From Acanthaster planci (lineage: Eukaryota; Echinodermata; Asteroidea; Valvatida; Acanthasteridae): a DNA stretch of 43,439 nucleotides. Under the pieces are notes generated by a model. That model was given only the letters and a program-made list of their open reading frames with translations, made no database searches and was not told the DNA's origin. Shown here piece after piece: positions 10,988 through 22,300 of the stretch (positions are counted from its first letter, which is position 1; each line of letters starts with the position of its first letter). A program made the translations under genes and the position numbers. The stretch is taken from NCBI RefSeq assembly GCF_001949145.1, contig NW_019091574.1, forward strand, positions 112,339 to 155,777. Direction: 5' to 3'.

Positions 10988-12715
10988 TTGTATTCGGTGA
11001 ATCAAGAGATTAATACATATAGAGTTCATCCCTCATATCATGAAACCTCATCTAAACCAAATGTGAACGCTTCAAATACACCCAGGTCAAAAGCCAACTT
11101 GATACCGAAGAATGCTGGCATTCCAGAGAAAAGGGCTACGAGAGAAATGAAGAGACACTTGCTTTTCTCAAATGCTGTGTTAGACGAGATGACTGGTGCT
11201 TCAAAGAAAACCAAATCAAATAAAGAGCAACTTTCTTTGTGGTAAAAAGTTCTCAGGAAGTATTGGTTGTTGTCTATGGTCCAGAAATCAAGTGGTCTGG
11301 GTCAACAAAACCTGGCACAGGCGACAGGAAACTCTGCTGGTTCTGAGACAAAGACAGAGCAACTCTGGAATTCTCTTCACAATGAAGTTAAAGATTTCCT
11401 AGAAAGGGATGACAACTCAAGAATGATGCCTGGGAAGAAAGATGCATGCAAGACAGGTGTGGGTGACAAGAAACAGACATGATACCTCATTGACTACATA
11501 GACAATCTACACCTTAAGTACATCACAGAAAATCCAGAGAAACGGCACCTGTCACTATCAGCTTTTCATAGGGTAAGAAGAAACCTATATCCTCACATCA
11601 AGTTGGTTCAGTTTGCATCCCAAAATGCTTACTTGTGTCAAAGACATCAGAACTTGTCGCTGAAACTCAAGGCTCTCAAAAATTTGGGAAATGTATCAAG
11701 AGACAACCAAGATCAGTTCATAAAAGACAGCAATGAGCAAGAAGTACATTTGCTACTTCAGTCAATCCAGCCAGATCACATCAGCTTTGAGGAATGGGCT
11801 TGCATTACAGTAGACAATAGAAAAAAACAAAGCTCATTCAAGTTTCACTCAGCAGAGATGGTTTCTGTGCAAGATTTACAAAGAACATCCAAGAATTTTG
11901 GTTGCATGTTCTCCGCGTGCAGAACCAGTATCGTGCTATGTCAAAATGCAAAGAAGATTTTCCCCCTGACCACTGAATTGTGCACATGGATTTTTCAGAC
12001 AACTACACGTGCGTTCCACTTGAAGAAGTACAAGTGGTTACTGGACACATGACTCTGTCACCATTCACCCCTTCGTAGTTTACTACAGATGGTAGGCTAG
12101 TCCACAAAAGCTTAGCTGCTATCTCAGATGAGAGAGCCCACAATACATCCACAATACTTGCAATAATTACAAATTTGATGCCAAAGTTGAAGGAAACTGT
12201 GCCAAATCTATCAAGAGTCCATTACTGGACAGACAGTCCAACAGCACAATACAGAAACAAGACAATGTTTGCAGTGGTACGCATGTACGTGTACATATAC
12301 ACATGTATGTGACCACGATAAGTTGTTCACCGGTGTAGAAGCACAGTGGGATTACTTCGAAGCACAACACAGGAAAGGAACCAGTGATGGCATCGGCGGT
12401 ATAGTTAAGTGTCTGGCAGATGAAGCCGTCAAGAAAAAAGCTGCAGTAATACAGGATGCTCTTGACTTTTTGCTTGGGCTTGCCAGGAGCGGAAAGGAAG
12501 GCAACAAAATACAGTACTTCTTCATCACAAAAGATGATTGCGTTGCCAGTGGACAGGTAATCACCGATAACTGGTCCAACGTGAAGACATTTCCGGGCAC
12601 CCTTACCGTGCACTCTGTAGTTGGAAGTGATGGTCGTTTATTAATTGCCAAAAGAGTCCTGAGTGCTAGTGATTCCAAAGCAGAGGGTTTTGTAAATAAT
12701 GCCTTTGGTAGCTAA
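10988..12715 (+). pseudogene. Orphan family B pseudogene (DDE-like)
   Basis: A degenerate coding region of a second uncharacterised animal family, readable only by changing frame. In order: EKRATREMKRHLLFSNAVLD (near 11127-11186); DFLERDDNSRMMPGKKDACK (near 11394-11455); a TGA at about 11480; LIDYIDNLHLKYITENPEKR; LCQRHQNLSLKLKALKNLG (near 11632); VHMDFSDNYTCVPLEEV (near 11979); RVHYWTDSPTAQYRNKTMF (near 12211-12270); and FEAQHRKGTSDGIGGIVKCL (near 12355-12415). The region ends at about 12713. HMDF, YWTDS and FEAQHxKG supply D, D and E in an order compatible with an RNase H-fold DDE transposase or integrase. That reading is inference, as no named family was matched. Between NKTMFAVV and EAQWDYFEAQ lies an extra stretch made of an expanded GTACATATACACATGT microsatellite. 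Several frameshifts, and stops at about 11480 and 12077, show it is dead. Confidence 0.7.
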
Positions 12716-12797
12716 CTTGCAATTACTGTCTGTTTTGCACGTTTGAATGCAAGTCTTTGTCAAACACATGCACCCATTCACAGACACATTGGAGGAC

Positions 12798-13072
12798 AAG
12801 GCTGAAACAGTGCTGCCTCGTCATAGCATTAGAGAGAGAATGATTGGGAAGTAAGGCTGAAACAGTGCTGCCTCGTCATAGCATTTGAGAGAGAATGATT
12901 GGGAAGTAAGGCTGAAACAGTGCTGCCTCGTCATAGCATTAGAGAGAGAATGATTGGGAAGTAAGGCTGAAACAGTGCTGCCTCGTCATAGCATTAGAGA
13001 GAGAATGATTGGGAAGTAAGGCTGAAACAGTGCTGCCTCGTCATAGCATTTGAGAGAGAATGATTGGGAAGT
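12798..13072 (+). repeat. Five tandem copies of a 55-bp unit
   Basis: The unit begins AAGGCTGAAACAGTGCTG and ends ATGATTGGGAAGT. Copies start at 12798, 12853, 12908, 12963 and 13018, with an exact 55-bp period. The copies are nearly identical; the visible variant is A or T after CATAGCATT (pattern A, T, A, A, T). The period is not a multiple of three and each unit contains stops, so it is not coding. Low divergence means recent expansion. It starts about 80 bp after the last recognisable codons of the family B pseudogene. Confidence 0.9.
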
Positions 13073-14170
13073 TTTTATATTTTTCAATTATAAAGCTGCC
13101 GGAAATGTTCTTGGTACAATGTACATGTATGTGTGCAAAATTATGAATTTATCAGTGGAAAGGTCTACTGAAATCCCTTTTTTTCATTTTGGTTTCAGTA
13201 CTCTTCTCACATGTACACTGTACATGTAGAAGTACATGTACATTATGTACACTGAACAAAATGGGGTACACCTGTACTGTAGATCAACTGCCTTATCTAA
13301 GGGAGGGAGACTTCTGCAAAGTGCAGGTCGATTTCAACAAGGGCAGAAAATTCTAGACTTGTGAAAACGCTATTAATCTTTCAAACTTGACATATACTAA
13401 GTACATGTATGCTTAGGAAGAATGCAGCAGTGTCAATTTGAAATGATGTAAACTACATTTCTGGACAAGACTAAATGCAGTTACACATCACATGCATACA
13501 TGTACATGTACACTGTTATTTGCCCGTCCTGTAAATTACATGCTCATTTATGCCAGGCTGGTACAGAGAAAGAAAAAAGCAAACGAGAGTTCAAGAAAAC
13601 TCTTTCAGGCATCCCCCCAAAAAACACAATCACCTATCCTCTCAAAAAGTTCAGAGGAGAATTTTTCTCCTCAGTGTCTGCACCTGTAAATGTACATGTA
13701 CAGCATGCTCAAGTGCAAGTTAAATAATAAATCATATCTTATTGGGTTTAGAAGTCCCCCTACCTTGAGCACTCCACTCAGGGGAATTACCTGGCATAAT
13801 CCACTGCCCAAAAAGCAAAACAAAGCATTTATTGAAACCCTGGTCATTATCTGTCCATATAAATCTTGGGAGGTTGTTTCAGCAGCCATTACTCCTGTTC
13901 ACACCTGTTGGCATATTTGCAAATGGGGCCCCTGGTACAGCACTGGGAGAAATGGGTTCATTCTGAATCTGAGCTAAAGTTCAGGATGGAAAAAGCAAGG
14001 CCGCTCACCTTGAAAATGTTCAGATACATACATGTACGTGGTACATGTATATGCACAAAAAATGCAATTGAAACGTTAAATGTTCAAGAAAACAAAGACA
14101 CAACCACTTTAGAGACTTTTGATGAAAATCTGGCAATAAACAATCCAGCAGGTGAAAATACTCGCTGGAT
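13073..14170. other. Non-coding stretch
   Basis: No gene can be supported. Long ACATGTAC-type tracts occur at 13120, 13210-13250, 13498-13512, 13690 and 14030-14050. Open frames here show no recognisable motifs. Confidence 0.45.
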
Positions 14171-14177
14171 TTTTTTT

Positions 14178-14254
14178 AGCTATTTCGGTGAGTCAGCCGA
14201 AACAGCTACTGCTTTTCTGATTATTTTTAGCTGTTTCGGCAACTCTTGCCGCAG
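14178..14254. repeat. Paired hairpins at array edge
   Basis: Two imperfect palindromes sit side by side. The first, at 14178-14207, has the form AGCTATTTCGG...CCGAAACAGCT. The second, at 14229-14254, is AGCTGTTTCGGC followed by TTGCCGCAG. They match in layout the hairpins at 15361-15389 and, with G for T in the arm, those at 73-102 and 138-167. Confidence 0.65.
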
Positions 14255-15360
14255 TTTTTTCCATAGGTTTTGTATATGTTTTACTTATGAAAACTCATGA
14301 GTGAGTAGTCGTTAACTTCGGCTCAAGATTACTATGAGAACGAAAGAGAAATCGTACATTTTACCCTGTTATTTGATTTGAAATATACCTGAGAGTATAA
14401 ATATCAAGTAATATTTCATAAGATGTTTTCATGATGAAGTCATCATCTGATTTCTTAAATATTGATTTATTAAGATCTATTTCAGCCCATTGACCTTGTA
14501 CACATTTTCAAGCCACGAGCCTGGTAACTTTGAGATCAGTGGAAACACCAAAGTGGCTAGTTTTCTAACTCATTGTGTTGTGCTATATGTATCCATATTT
14601 AGTATGCAGAGAAGTGCCTATGTCGGAGGTTGAATATTTTTTTTCTTTATAAATCAGCATGTGTGCCCTGGTTCATTATTCTCTAATTTTGGGTTTTCTT
14701 TATCCTAGTGCAAGATGTTGCTTCTTCATTGGCTGTCTGTGCAAAGGGCATAAGTATTGGAAACTGGAAAATGGCCTATATTCTGTATGCCTCTGCACAA
14801 TGCGCCCTTGATATTAGAACTGTAAGACCACAGTGCTGAGGTCTACAGAAACGCCGAAATGACTAATTTTATAGCTCGATATGTCCACCGGCCTTGCAAC
14901 AGAAGGACCAATATTGCAGATTCAAACAGGATATTTCCTCTACAATCCATACGCATCCTTTAAGGCCTGATATCTCCTAAATACACGTCCCGTTGGGTTG
15001 AAATTTTGCAGATTGTTGACTACAAAGGGAAGTATTAGGTGACAAGTTAAGTGACATTTAAAGTGCACTTCTTCAAGCTCAATATCCTTTGAAATACCAG
15101 TACATGTGATGATTTCTTTCAAACATTATCAGTAAACAGCTCTCATCACATTAAAAATCACATTTATTCAAAGCCTTATTTCAATACATATCGCATCGTA
15201 TTGAATAAAACATCATTACTTACGGTATTTGTTTCTGATACTTTCATAGTTTAATTTCTTGAATTTCTTTTTTCAAAATTGAGAGCCTGCCGTTATTTTA
15301 ACAACAGTCAAAGCTCTAGTTTGCCGAAACTGGTATTGTTTTCCCTATCATTTTTTTTAA

Positions 15361-15389
15361 AGCTGTTTCGGCAAGTTGCCAAAACAGCT
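15361..15389. repeat. Hairpin repeat AGCTGTTTCGGC
   Basis: An imperfect palindrome, AGCTGTTTCGGC / GCCAAAACAGCT, is followed by ATTGTAATCG and a T/G run. A half copy (TTTGCCGAAACTGGTATTG) lies just upstream at 15320-15338. Its layout equals the minus strand of the repeat at 1-170. Confidence 0.65.
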
Positions 15390-18300
15390 ATTGTAATCGT
15401 TGTGTTTTTTGGGGGGGTTGGCTTATCCCAATTTTTGTTCTGTTTTTTATTTTCTTCCTTCTTCTTCCTCTTCTGACCAAAAGCCCATTTGTTTTGTGCA
15501 TGTTTCTTCCACCATCGACTTTGGTCCTTTTGCACCTTTGGAACTTCATCGAAACTTACATCATTGAAGGACCTTAGTTCAAAGATGTGCCTAGTTTCTT
15601 TTTCCTCCTTTTTCAGACAACTTCTTCCACTAGTACACTTTGGCAGTTAGAAAAATCAGAATGATTTCAAACTTGGAGGATAGTTGGATGATCGTCCAAG
15701 GATGGTCCTAGAAGAAATTCAGAATGATGACATCATCAATTACTTATTATTGATTTTTGAATAATTAATTTTTTTCCCATAGACTTTGCACACGGTTTTC
15801 CAACAATCACCATTTTTGGTCATTTAATGTAGTTCAAAGGTCATGAAAGTTACATCAAGGATTGACACCAATGCCAACTTGAAAACAAAATGTTGACGTC
15901 ACAATGAAGGCATCAACCGATTTCTTATTCATTTTTGAATATTTAATATTTTTCCCAAGCACTATGTATACAGTTTTCAAGGCACTATTAGGGTCACTAA
16001 GCAATAGTCAATCATCATTAAAGTTACACCAAGGAGTAACTGTGATAGCAACATGATACCAAACTGATGAAGTCGTGACGACATCGTCCTTTGATTTACA
16101 TGTATTATTGAATTTTGAGTATTTAATTTTTCCCAATGACTTTGTACACATATTCAAGCCACTATTTTGAAACCTGTGCGACATTTCATCGCCATCAAAG
16201 TGAAAGTCAACAAAGACCCTTATACAAGGATTATTCTGAAGAAATGACATCATGATAATGTCGTCATGTGATTTAGTATTGATTTTTCAATATTTATTTC
16301 AGCACAGTGACTTTGTACACATTTTCAAGCTACCATTTGTGTAATTTTCAGAGGTTTTATCATCATCAAAGTTACAGGCAACAAAAACCCTGAGGCAAGA
16401 TTTATTGAAAACGAATGACGTCATGATGGCGTCATCACCTTATTTTATATTAATTTTTGAATATTTTACTTTTCTCCATAGGTTTTGTACACATTTTTCT
16501 ACTTGACACTAGTGAACGAGTAGTCTTTACTTTGGCTCAAGATTGCTATAAGAAGAAAAGGAAATCTGGTACTTTACGCTCCGATATTTAATTTGAAATA
16601 TGTCTAAGGGTCCAAATATGAAATAATATTTCATAAAAATTGTTCAGTTCAAGCCCAAATCACGTAACATGAAATGAAAGGAGCAGTGTTTCTGCACATG
16701 AGTTTATAGCCCATTGACTTTGAACACGTAGTTGAGCCACAGTTTTGGTAACTTCGCGATGTTTGATCGTTGACAAAGTGATTGCCAACAAAGACCCTTA
16801 TGCAAGATTTATATCAAATGGATGACGTCATGATGACATTATCACATTATTTCGTATCGATTTTTGAATATTTTATTTTTCCCCATAGTTTTGGTATACG
16901 TTTTTCAGCAGCCACACTTCGGGACGCTGGTCAATCTAACTGATTTCATGTTAGTGCACACTCCTACTCCACTACGTAAAGAGGGTCCCAGAACACCTGC
17001 ATCATCACGACATCATGAGTGGTCATGTGACATGAGATTAAAGGTGCAGTTTTTCTCCATAGGGATTGTACACGTTTTTGCACTACACACTATTATCGAG
17101 CTTAATGAGTGAGTAGTCTTCATCTTCGACTGAAAATTGCTACCAGAACGAAAGAGAAGTCCGGCTAAATTTTCCCTTTCATTTGATTCCAAATATACCC
17201 AAGATTTAGAATATCAAATAATATTTCATAATTTTTCTTCAGTTTAGATGCAAATCTTAAAGGAGCAGCTTTTCTGCACACGTTTACAGCCCTTTGACTT
17301 TATACACGTTTTCAAGCCACCGTTTTCGTAACTTAGTGATCTTTAATAGTCATCAAATTACAGCAAACAAAAAATGTTATACCTGTACAATAATGATACC
17401 AAGATTATGAAGTTGTGATGACGTCATCAACTATTTTTTATTGATTTTTGAATGTTTAATTTTCCCCATAGACTTTGTACATGTTTTCTACTGCACACTA
17501 TTATCGAGCCTAATGAGTGAGTAGTCCTCAACTTCGACTGAAAATTACTACCAGAACAAACGAAAAATTAAACTAAATTTTCCCTTTCTTTTAATTAAAA
17601 ATATACCAAAGAGTCCAAATATCAAATAATTTTTCATAATTTTTTCTTGATATAAGGGCAAATCACATGACATGACTTTAAAGGTGCAGTTTGTCTCCAT
17701 AGGTTTTGTGCAAGTTTTCTGAAGTCAAAGACTGTCGCACTCATTCATCTGAGCGACTTTGTATTGAAAGCGTATGTAGTTCATCAACCCGAGGGGCTGC
17801 CTATCAATATTTGGGGTTACGTGACCCGAGAATAAAGTTGCAGTCCTTTCCCGTAGGTTTTTCACACGTTTTTCTACAACACACTATTACCAATCGTGAT
17901 GAGCGAGTAATCCTCAACCTCCGCTCAAGAATGAAAGGGAAATTGTATGTTTTACGCAGTGCTTTTCGATTTGGAACATACTCAAGAGTCAAAATATCAA
18001 GTAATATTTCATGAAACCTTTTCGGTTTAGACGCAAATCATGTGACATAAACTTAAAGGAGCATACATGTGTGTTAATCATCTATTGACACTGCACATGT
18101 TTTCAAGCCACCATGTTGGTATAACTTTGCGACGTTTGATCGTCATCAAAGTTGCACCCAACAAAGACCCTGATAAAAAGAATTATTCCAAATGAAAATG
18201 TCACGATGACATCACCTTGTGATTTTCAAAATTCATTTTGTAATATTTTACTTTCCCCACAGGTTTTGTACTTGTTTTTCAACGGCCGGTCTTTGGCACT

Positions 18301-20680
18301 TTTGTCGATGTGACCGACTGTATATTTAGGTGTAAACTCTTACTCCAGCTGCTGCAGAGGGTCCAAGAACAAAATTGTCACAGATCATCACTGACACAAT
18401 TATCTGTTCAACAACTCGAAATCCGAAAAAGCTCTGTGGTTGTTGCTGTAACAACTACTGCTTCTAGTTTTTTTTTTTTACCAGTACAGCTAAATGAACT
18501 AGTAATATGCATCATTAACTTGACAGGTGGCAAATCCAAAACAACAAAATGCTCAACTCCCAGAACTTTCTGTTAGTCACGGGCGGGAGCCAACAAAGGC
18601 CATACCCCTCCCCCCCAGGGGCAAAGTCATTTTAGTTTTTGATAAATAATGAGAGCAAGGTGATTTTTTGGGGGGCGGGTGGACTATTTCAACTCCTTTC
18701 CTTTCAAGAGCATGAAAATTGAAAAATGCCCCAAAATTCAGCCTTGCCCATAGCCACCAGCCCCTGAAAAATGCCATAAACCCTTACACAAAGAAACTCC
18801 AATTTTGTGGCCCCCACTCAATAGATGTTGTCCCTCTTGTACCCCTCCCCCGCCCCCAACATTGGATATGCCCCTTAGAGTAGTAACAACTATCACAAAT
18901 TCGCAAGCTAAATGTACACTGTACATGTACATGTAAGTCCAGTATATACAGCATGAGGTGGTAAAAGCATGGGCAATCTGGCCCAAGCACAACAGCATGC
19001 ATGTTGCACATTTCGTTGCAGTGTGGCATGAGGTGAATATTTCCAGTGCATCTGTTCCTCTGTTGATCCTAATCATAGCAGAAATTGTTACTGATACAGT
19101 TCGAAGATTAACTGGTGTTGAGAGTGCGCCATTGCCAGATGATAACGAGGACAGAAATGTTATGCAGAAAGGAGTCACACAAAGTGCCCTCATAACTCAT
19201 TACACTGACAACTTCTCCTATGGTCTTGTAAAGTTTTCCTGCGTCAAAAGTCCAGTGCAGACAGTGGGTTTCTTCATTTTACCAATGGCTTGGTGAAACT
19301 GTTGGAAAAAATAGTCCAGCGCAAACACAACTCCACATTAACATTTGCACGCGTGTTGTACCACCGCAGTGTTGACATCTCATCTAATAATCTATTCTAT
19401 ACAGCTCAGTTTCAAAGTAGCTGAACAAATGCAAATACATACATGTACTAGTACTTGTAGATGTGCTTGTAAATTTACATTGATTTGCTGTATCTCTGCA
19501 CATACATATACGTACAGGTACCAAATTAGCCCTGAATAGTGTGGCTTGAGATTAGCCAGCTGATGATCAACAAAAAGCACAGTGTTTGAAGATTGTATTG
19601 TCCACAGTTTTTATTTAGGGCTATCCGTTTTTCCCCATCCTTTTCGGGAGCATACAAAATGTACACTACAACAGGATGGGACAGGTCTACATCCTGTGGA
19701 CTTTCAATTCATAAACTTGGAAAAAGGTTGAACAACCATTATCCATGTATCTAGATCACTCTTTGAAAACAACTTTTTTGGTTCTAAACTTGGATGCAAA
19801 CATAGCTACATGTAATGTATAAAAATACAAACCTTGTTTTTCATTTCTTGTTCATGAGACATCATTAAGGTTACAGGATTGTGGCCAGGTATCGGTACTG
19901 GAGATATTCTCCCATTGGGAATGGTAGCATCCATTTTCTGTGCTATAACAAAAAAGAAAAAACTGTTCAAGACCCTACCATCTTAGTTTTTTTTAGGAAA
20001 ACAAATTTCATTCCATTATTAAAGAGTTCCTCTCTTCTTTGGCCTGTAAGAGTCAATTTGTACTAAAATGAAAATCTGTTCCAAGCCATTTGACTCATCA
20101 TCAGGCTGATGTACATGTACATATATCTCTGGTTTCCTTGGTCTGAAATGACCAAAAACCTTTGTACCCCTACAGGTACATGTACCTTAAAACTTAATCC
20201 ACACTCAGCATGACATAAAGCCTTAATTTCACTCCATAAGCCCCCCCCCCCAAAAATGGTCAGTCTCTGGTCAGTGCGCGTGTCGAGTTTGAAGATGGGC
20301 TTCAATTTTTTTGCCCTTTTTTTTTCTCAACATTTTCCGAACAGGACCCCTCTATTTCCGCACCGCCTGACTGTTCACAGTCGTAGACTGATTCCTGGCC
20401 ACAAGTCCATAAGTCGGAAGGGCAACTTGTTCAAGGAACCAGACTAATTCGTGGGTAGCTCTTACCCGGTGATAGATCCGTTACGACTGACTAATGCTGA
20501 TGTCTCACACAAACAGAAGACCATGAGTAGTGTTACAATAAACCACCCTGAGTATCTGTGAATAATTCTGTTTAGTTCCGTCTTTTGGGCCAGAGCCGTA
20601 GTGAACAGGTAAAACAATAAAGACACCTTGTACATGCATACTTTTGGGAGCATCTTCCCAATACCCACATTCACACACAC
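18301..20680. other. Non-coding stretch
   Basis: No gene can be supported. It holds C/G homopolymer runs (18607-18620, 18668-18678, 18842-18857, 20240-20251) and palindromic microsatellites (18912-18935, 20108-20120). A 112-codon open frame at 18958-19296 has no motif that I recognise. Confidence 0.4.
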
Positions 20681-20684
20681 TTAC

Positions 20685-20829
20685 AATGGATAGTCTCTGT
20701 AACCCCTACTCTGTTGAGGAACATGATTGTATATGCATGAGTTTTGGTTTGAATGAGAATGGTGGTACAGTGAAGTTTGAAGAGCATGAGCCAATGAGGT
20801 GTAAATTAGTGGAAGGTTGTTCGGTTTGA
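20685..20829 (+). CDS. Candidate first coding segment, unrecognised
   Basis: From ATG at 20685 a 47-codon frame with several cysteines (MDSLCNPYSVEEHDCICMSF, later MRCKLVEGCSV) ends at a TGA. It lies about 70 bp upstream of the better-supported candidate exon at 20901. No splice donor within it joins the next exon in a compatible phase, so the link is unproven. Confidence 0.2.
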
Positions 20830-20900
20830 ACATAGAGTCAGGGCAGTCGTCTCCCATATATCTGAGTGAGTGGTTGTGCCGTTAACCTGCTCTGCTGCAG

Positions 20901-21078
20901 CGATTTTGTTTGATCTGTGGGCAAGCTATAGGCCCAAAGAGTGATCTTCTGAGTCCATCTGGCTTGGAAGAATTACAGCTATTTTATAAGATTGTGTTTG
21001 GAGCAGATTGTGACTTTATTTTTGTATCTTTATTTCGCACGCTGGAGGGAGACAAGTCAACAACATCGACCAGCAACC
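20901..21078 (+). CDS. Candidate exon with CxxC zinc-knuckle start
   Basis: The segment is bounded by a strong acceptor (AACCTGCTCTGCTGCAG|CG) and a consensus donor (AACC|GTAAGTTA), with an open frame throughout (59 codons plus one base). The product begins RFCLICGQAIGPKSDLLSPS and continues with LEELQLFYKIVFGADCDFIF. The CxxCG plus a following helix-like stretch resembles the N-terminal zinc-binding segment I remember in orphan proteins of the family A type. It may be an exon of another copy or of a host gene. No downstream exon was recognised before the LINE at 22.3 kb. Confidence 0.4.
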
Positions 21079-21079
21079 G

Positions 21080-22290
21080 TAAGTTAAGGAAGTTTAATAT
21101 TTTCTATTGAATGACAGAAATACTGCAGCTTTCCCTACCAGATTTATTATTGTGAGGTGCACCAGGAATAAGAATCGAATCAGGAGTTTGAATTAATTGA
21201 AGTAACAAATTGGTGGACATTTTGAATAATTGGGCTGGATAAAGTGATGGCTCTATCTGTGTCGATCTAAAATTAAGTCTATTGATTAAGAGGGTTCCAA
21301 AGATGGCTGCCTTTCAATTTGTTGCTTGTTGCGCATTTCGCTGTTGCAATGGTGAAACGTGCACAAAGCTCAATGAATTACAGCTACAGCTATACTGCAC
21401 TGGCTCCCACCTCATGCAAAAGAACACCATTTTCACCATTTACAATGCTAAACAGTGAAAAAGTAAATGAGGAGTGCAAAAGAACAGGCCAATAATGTGC
21501 CTGTTGGATCTTTGAAAACATGGTAAAAAAACTAGTCAATCACATTTTTGACGCATGCAAAACGTGATAAAAGAATAGGCCAATAAAGTGCATGCCTGTT
21601 ATTGCTCCAAACAAATGATTATAATGATTAAATTACCTTCATTTTTATGTGACTGAATCACATGATTATTCGGTGAAAATGCATTTGTGAGTATCACGTG
21701 TGTAGAACATGATTCACACCAAATCATTTGAAGGACATAATTTACACCAAATCTATTACATGAGTTTGACCTGATTTCACTTTCTAAGATACTGAGCAGT
21801 ATTTGTGATTCTGGTACTGTACCTGCATTTTATTGTGTACCAAAGTCGGTTCAGCTTTATTTATTTTTGATGAAATTCCCAAACATATCAATGAAAAAAG
21901 TGAGGTCTAACACACCAACTTCCTGGTATCAGTTCAGATTTTAAAAGAGTTTTTCTCCAACCTGTTGCACATATGGCAATGGTGTCAAACAAGTTAAATA
22001 TGATGAATAAGACAGGGGTAGGACTGCTTGTACCACTGTTTACAATTGGATCATTCAGCAGCCTTGGGCCAAGTTTAATCAGCAATCATTTTGACATTTT
22101 GTAATGTAAATTTTCAAATTTAACCAATCTGAAAAACAATACTGAAACTCTCACTATAAAAAACAAGCAGGTGTTTCTATCTCATTTAAATAACAACTGT
22201 TAGCAGAGATGCCTTAAAAAAGAAAAACTGTGGAAATCCATGGATGGGGCAAGTTTTGTAAGTACATGTAAGTTGACATGTACCAGTAGC
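21080..22290. other. Non-coding stretch
   Basis: No gene is seen. It includes two similar short segments with AAAAGAACAGGCCAATAATGTGC near 21478 and AAAGAATAGGCCAATAAAGTGC near 21571, a weak local duplication about 90 bp apart. Confidence 0.4.
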
Positions 22291-22300
22291 TACACTCACT

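Larger units (their letters stand above)
14171..18300. repeat. Old diverged higher-order tandem array
   Basis: A landmark of the form CC(C)ATAGxxTTTGTACACGTTTTC recurs at about 14267, 14487, 15776, 15954, 16131, 16301, 16477, 16709, 16881, 17058, 17289, 17465, 17696, 17849, 18082 and 18255. Most spacings fall into two classes, about 170-178 bp and 225-233 bp. The longer units carry an extra block (GAGTAGTC..CTCAAGATT...AATATTTCATAA) seen near 14297, 16512, 17103, 17513 and 17899. Units also share TATTGATTTTTGAATATTTAAT and GTTACA..CAACAAAGACCCTTAT segments. Copies are diverged by substitutions and small indels, so the array is old. Four perfect TGACGTCA palindromes fall at the same place in the unit (15894, 16416, 16823, 17419). 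No protein is encoded. Confidence 0.75.

Noticed and set aside
12798-13072. CRISPR-like array
   Set aside because: The 55-bp units are contiguous near-identical copies without unique spacers, in a eukaryotic context. It is a plain minisatellite.
18958-19296. 112-codon plus-strand frame
   Set aside because: It contains a plausible stretch (ILIIAEIVTDTVRRLTGVES), but there are no splice signals or family motifs I could name, and it overlaps a longer minus-strand frame. Chance cannot be excluded.
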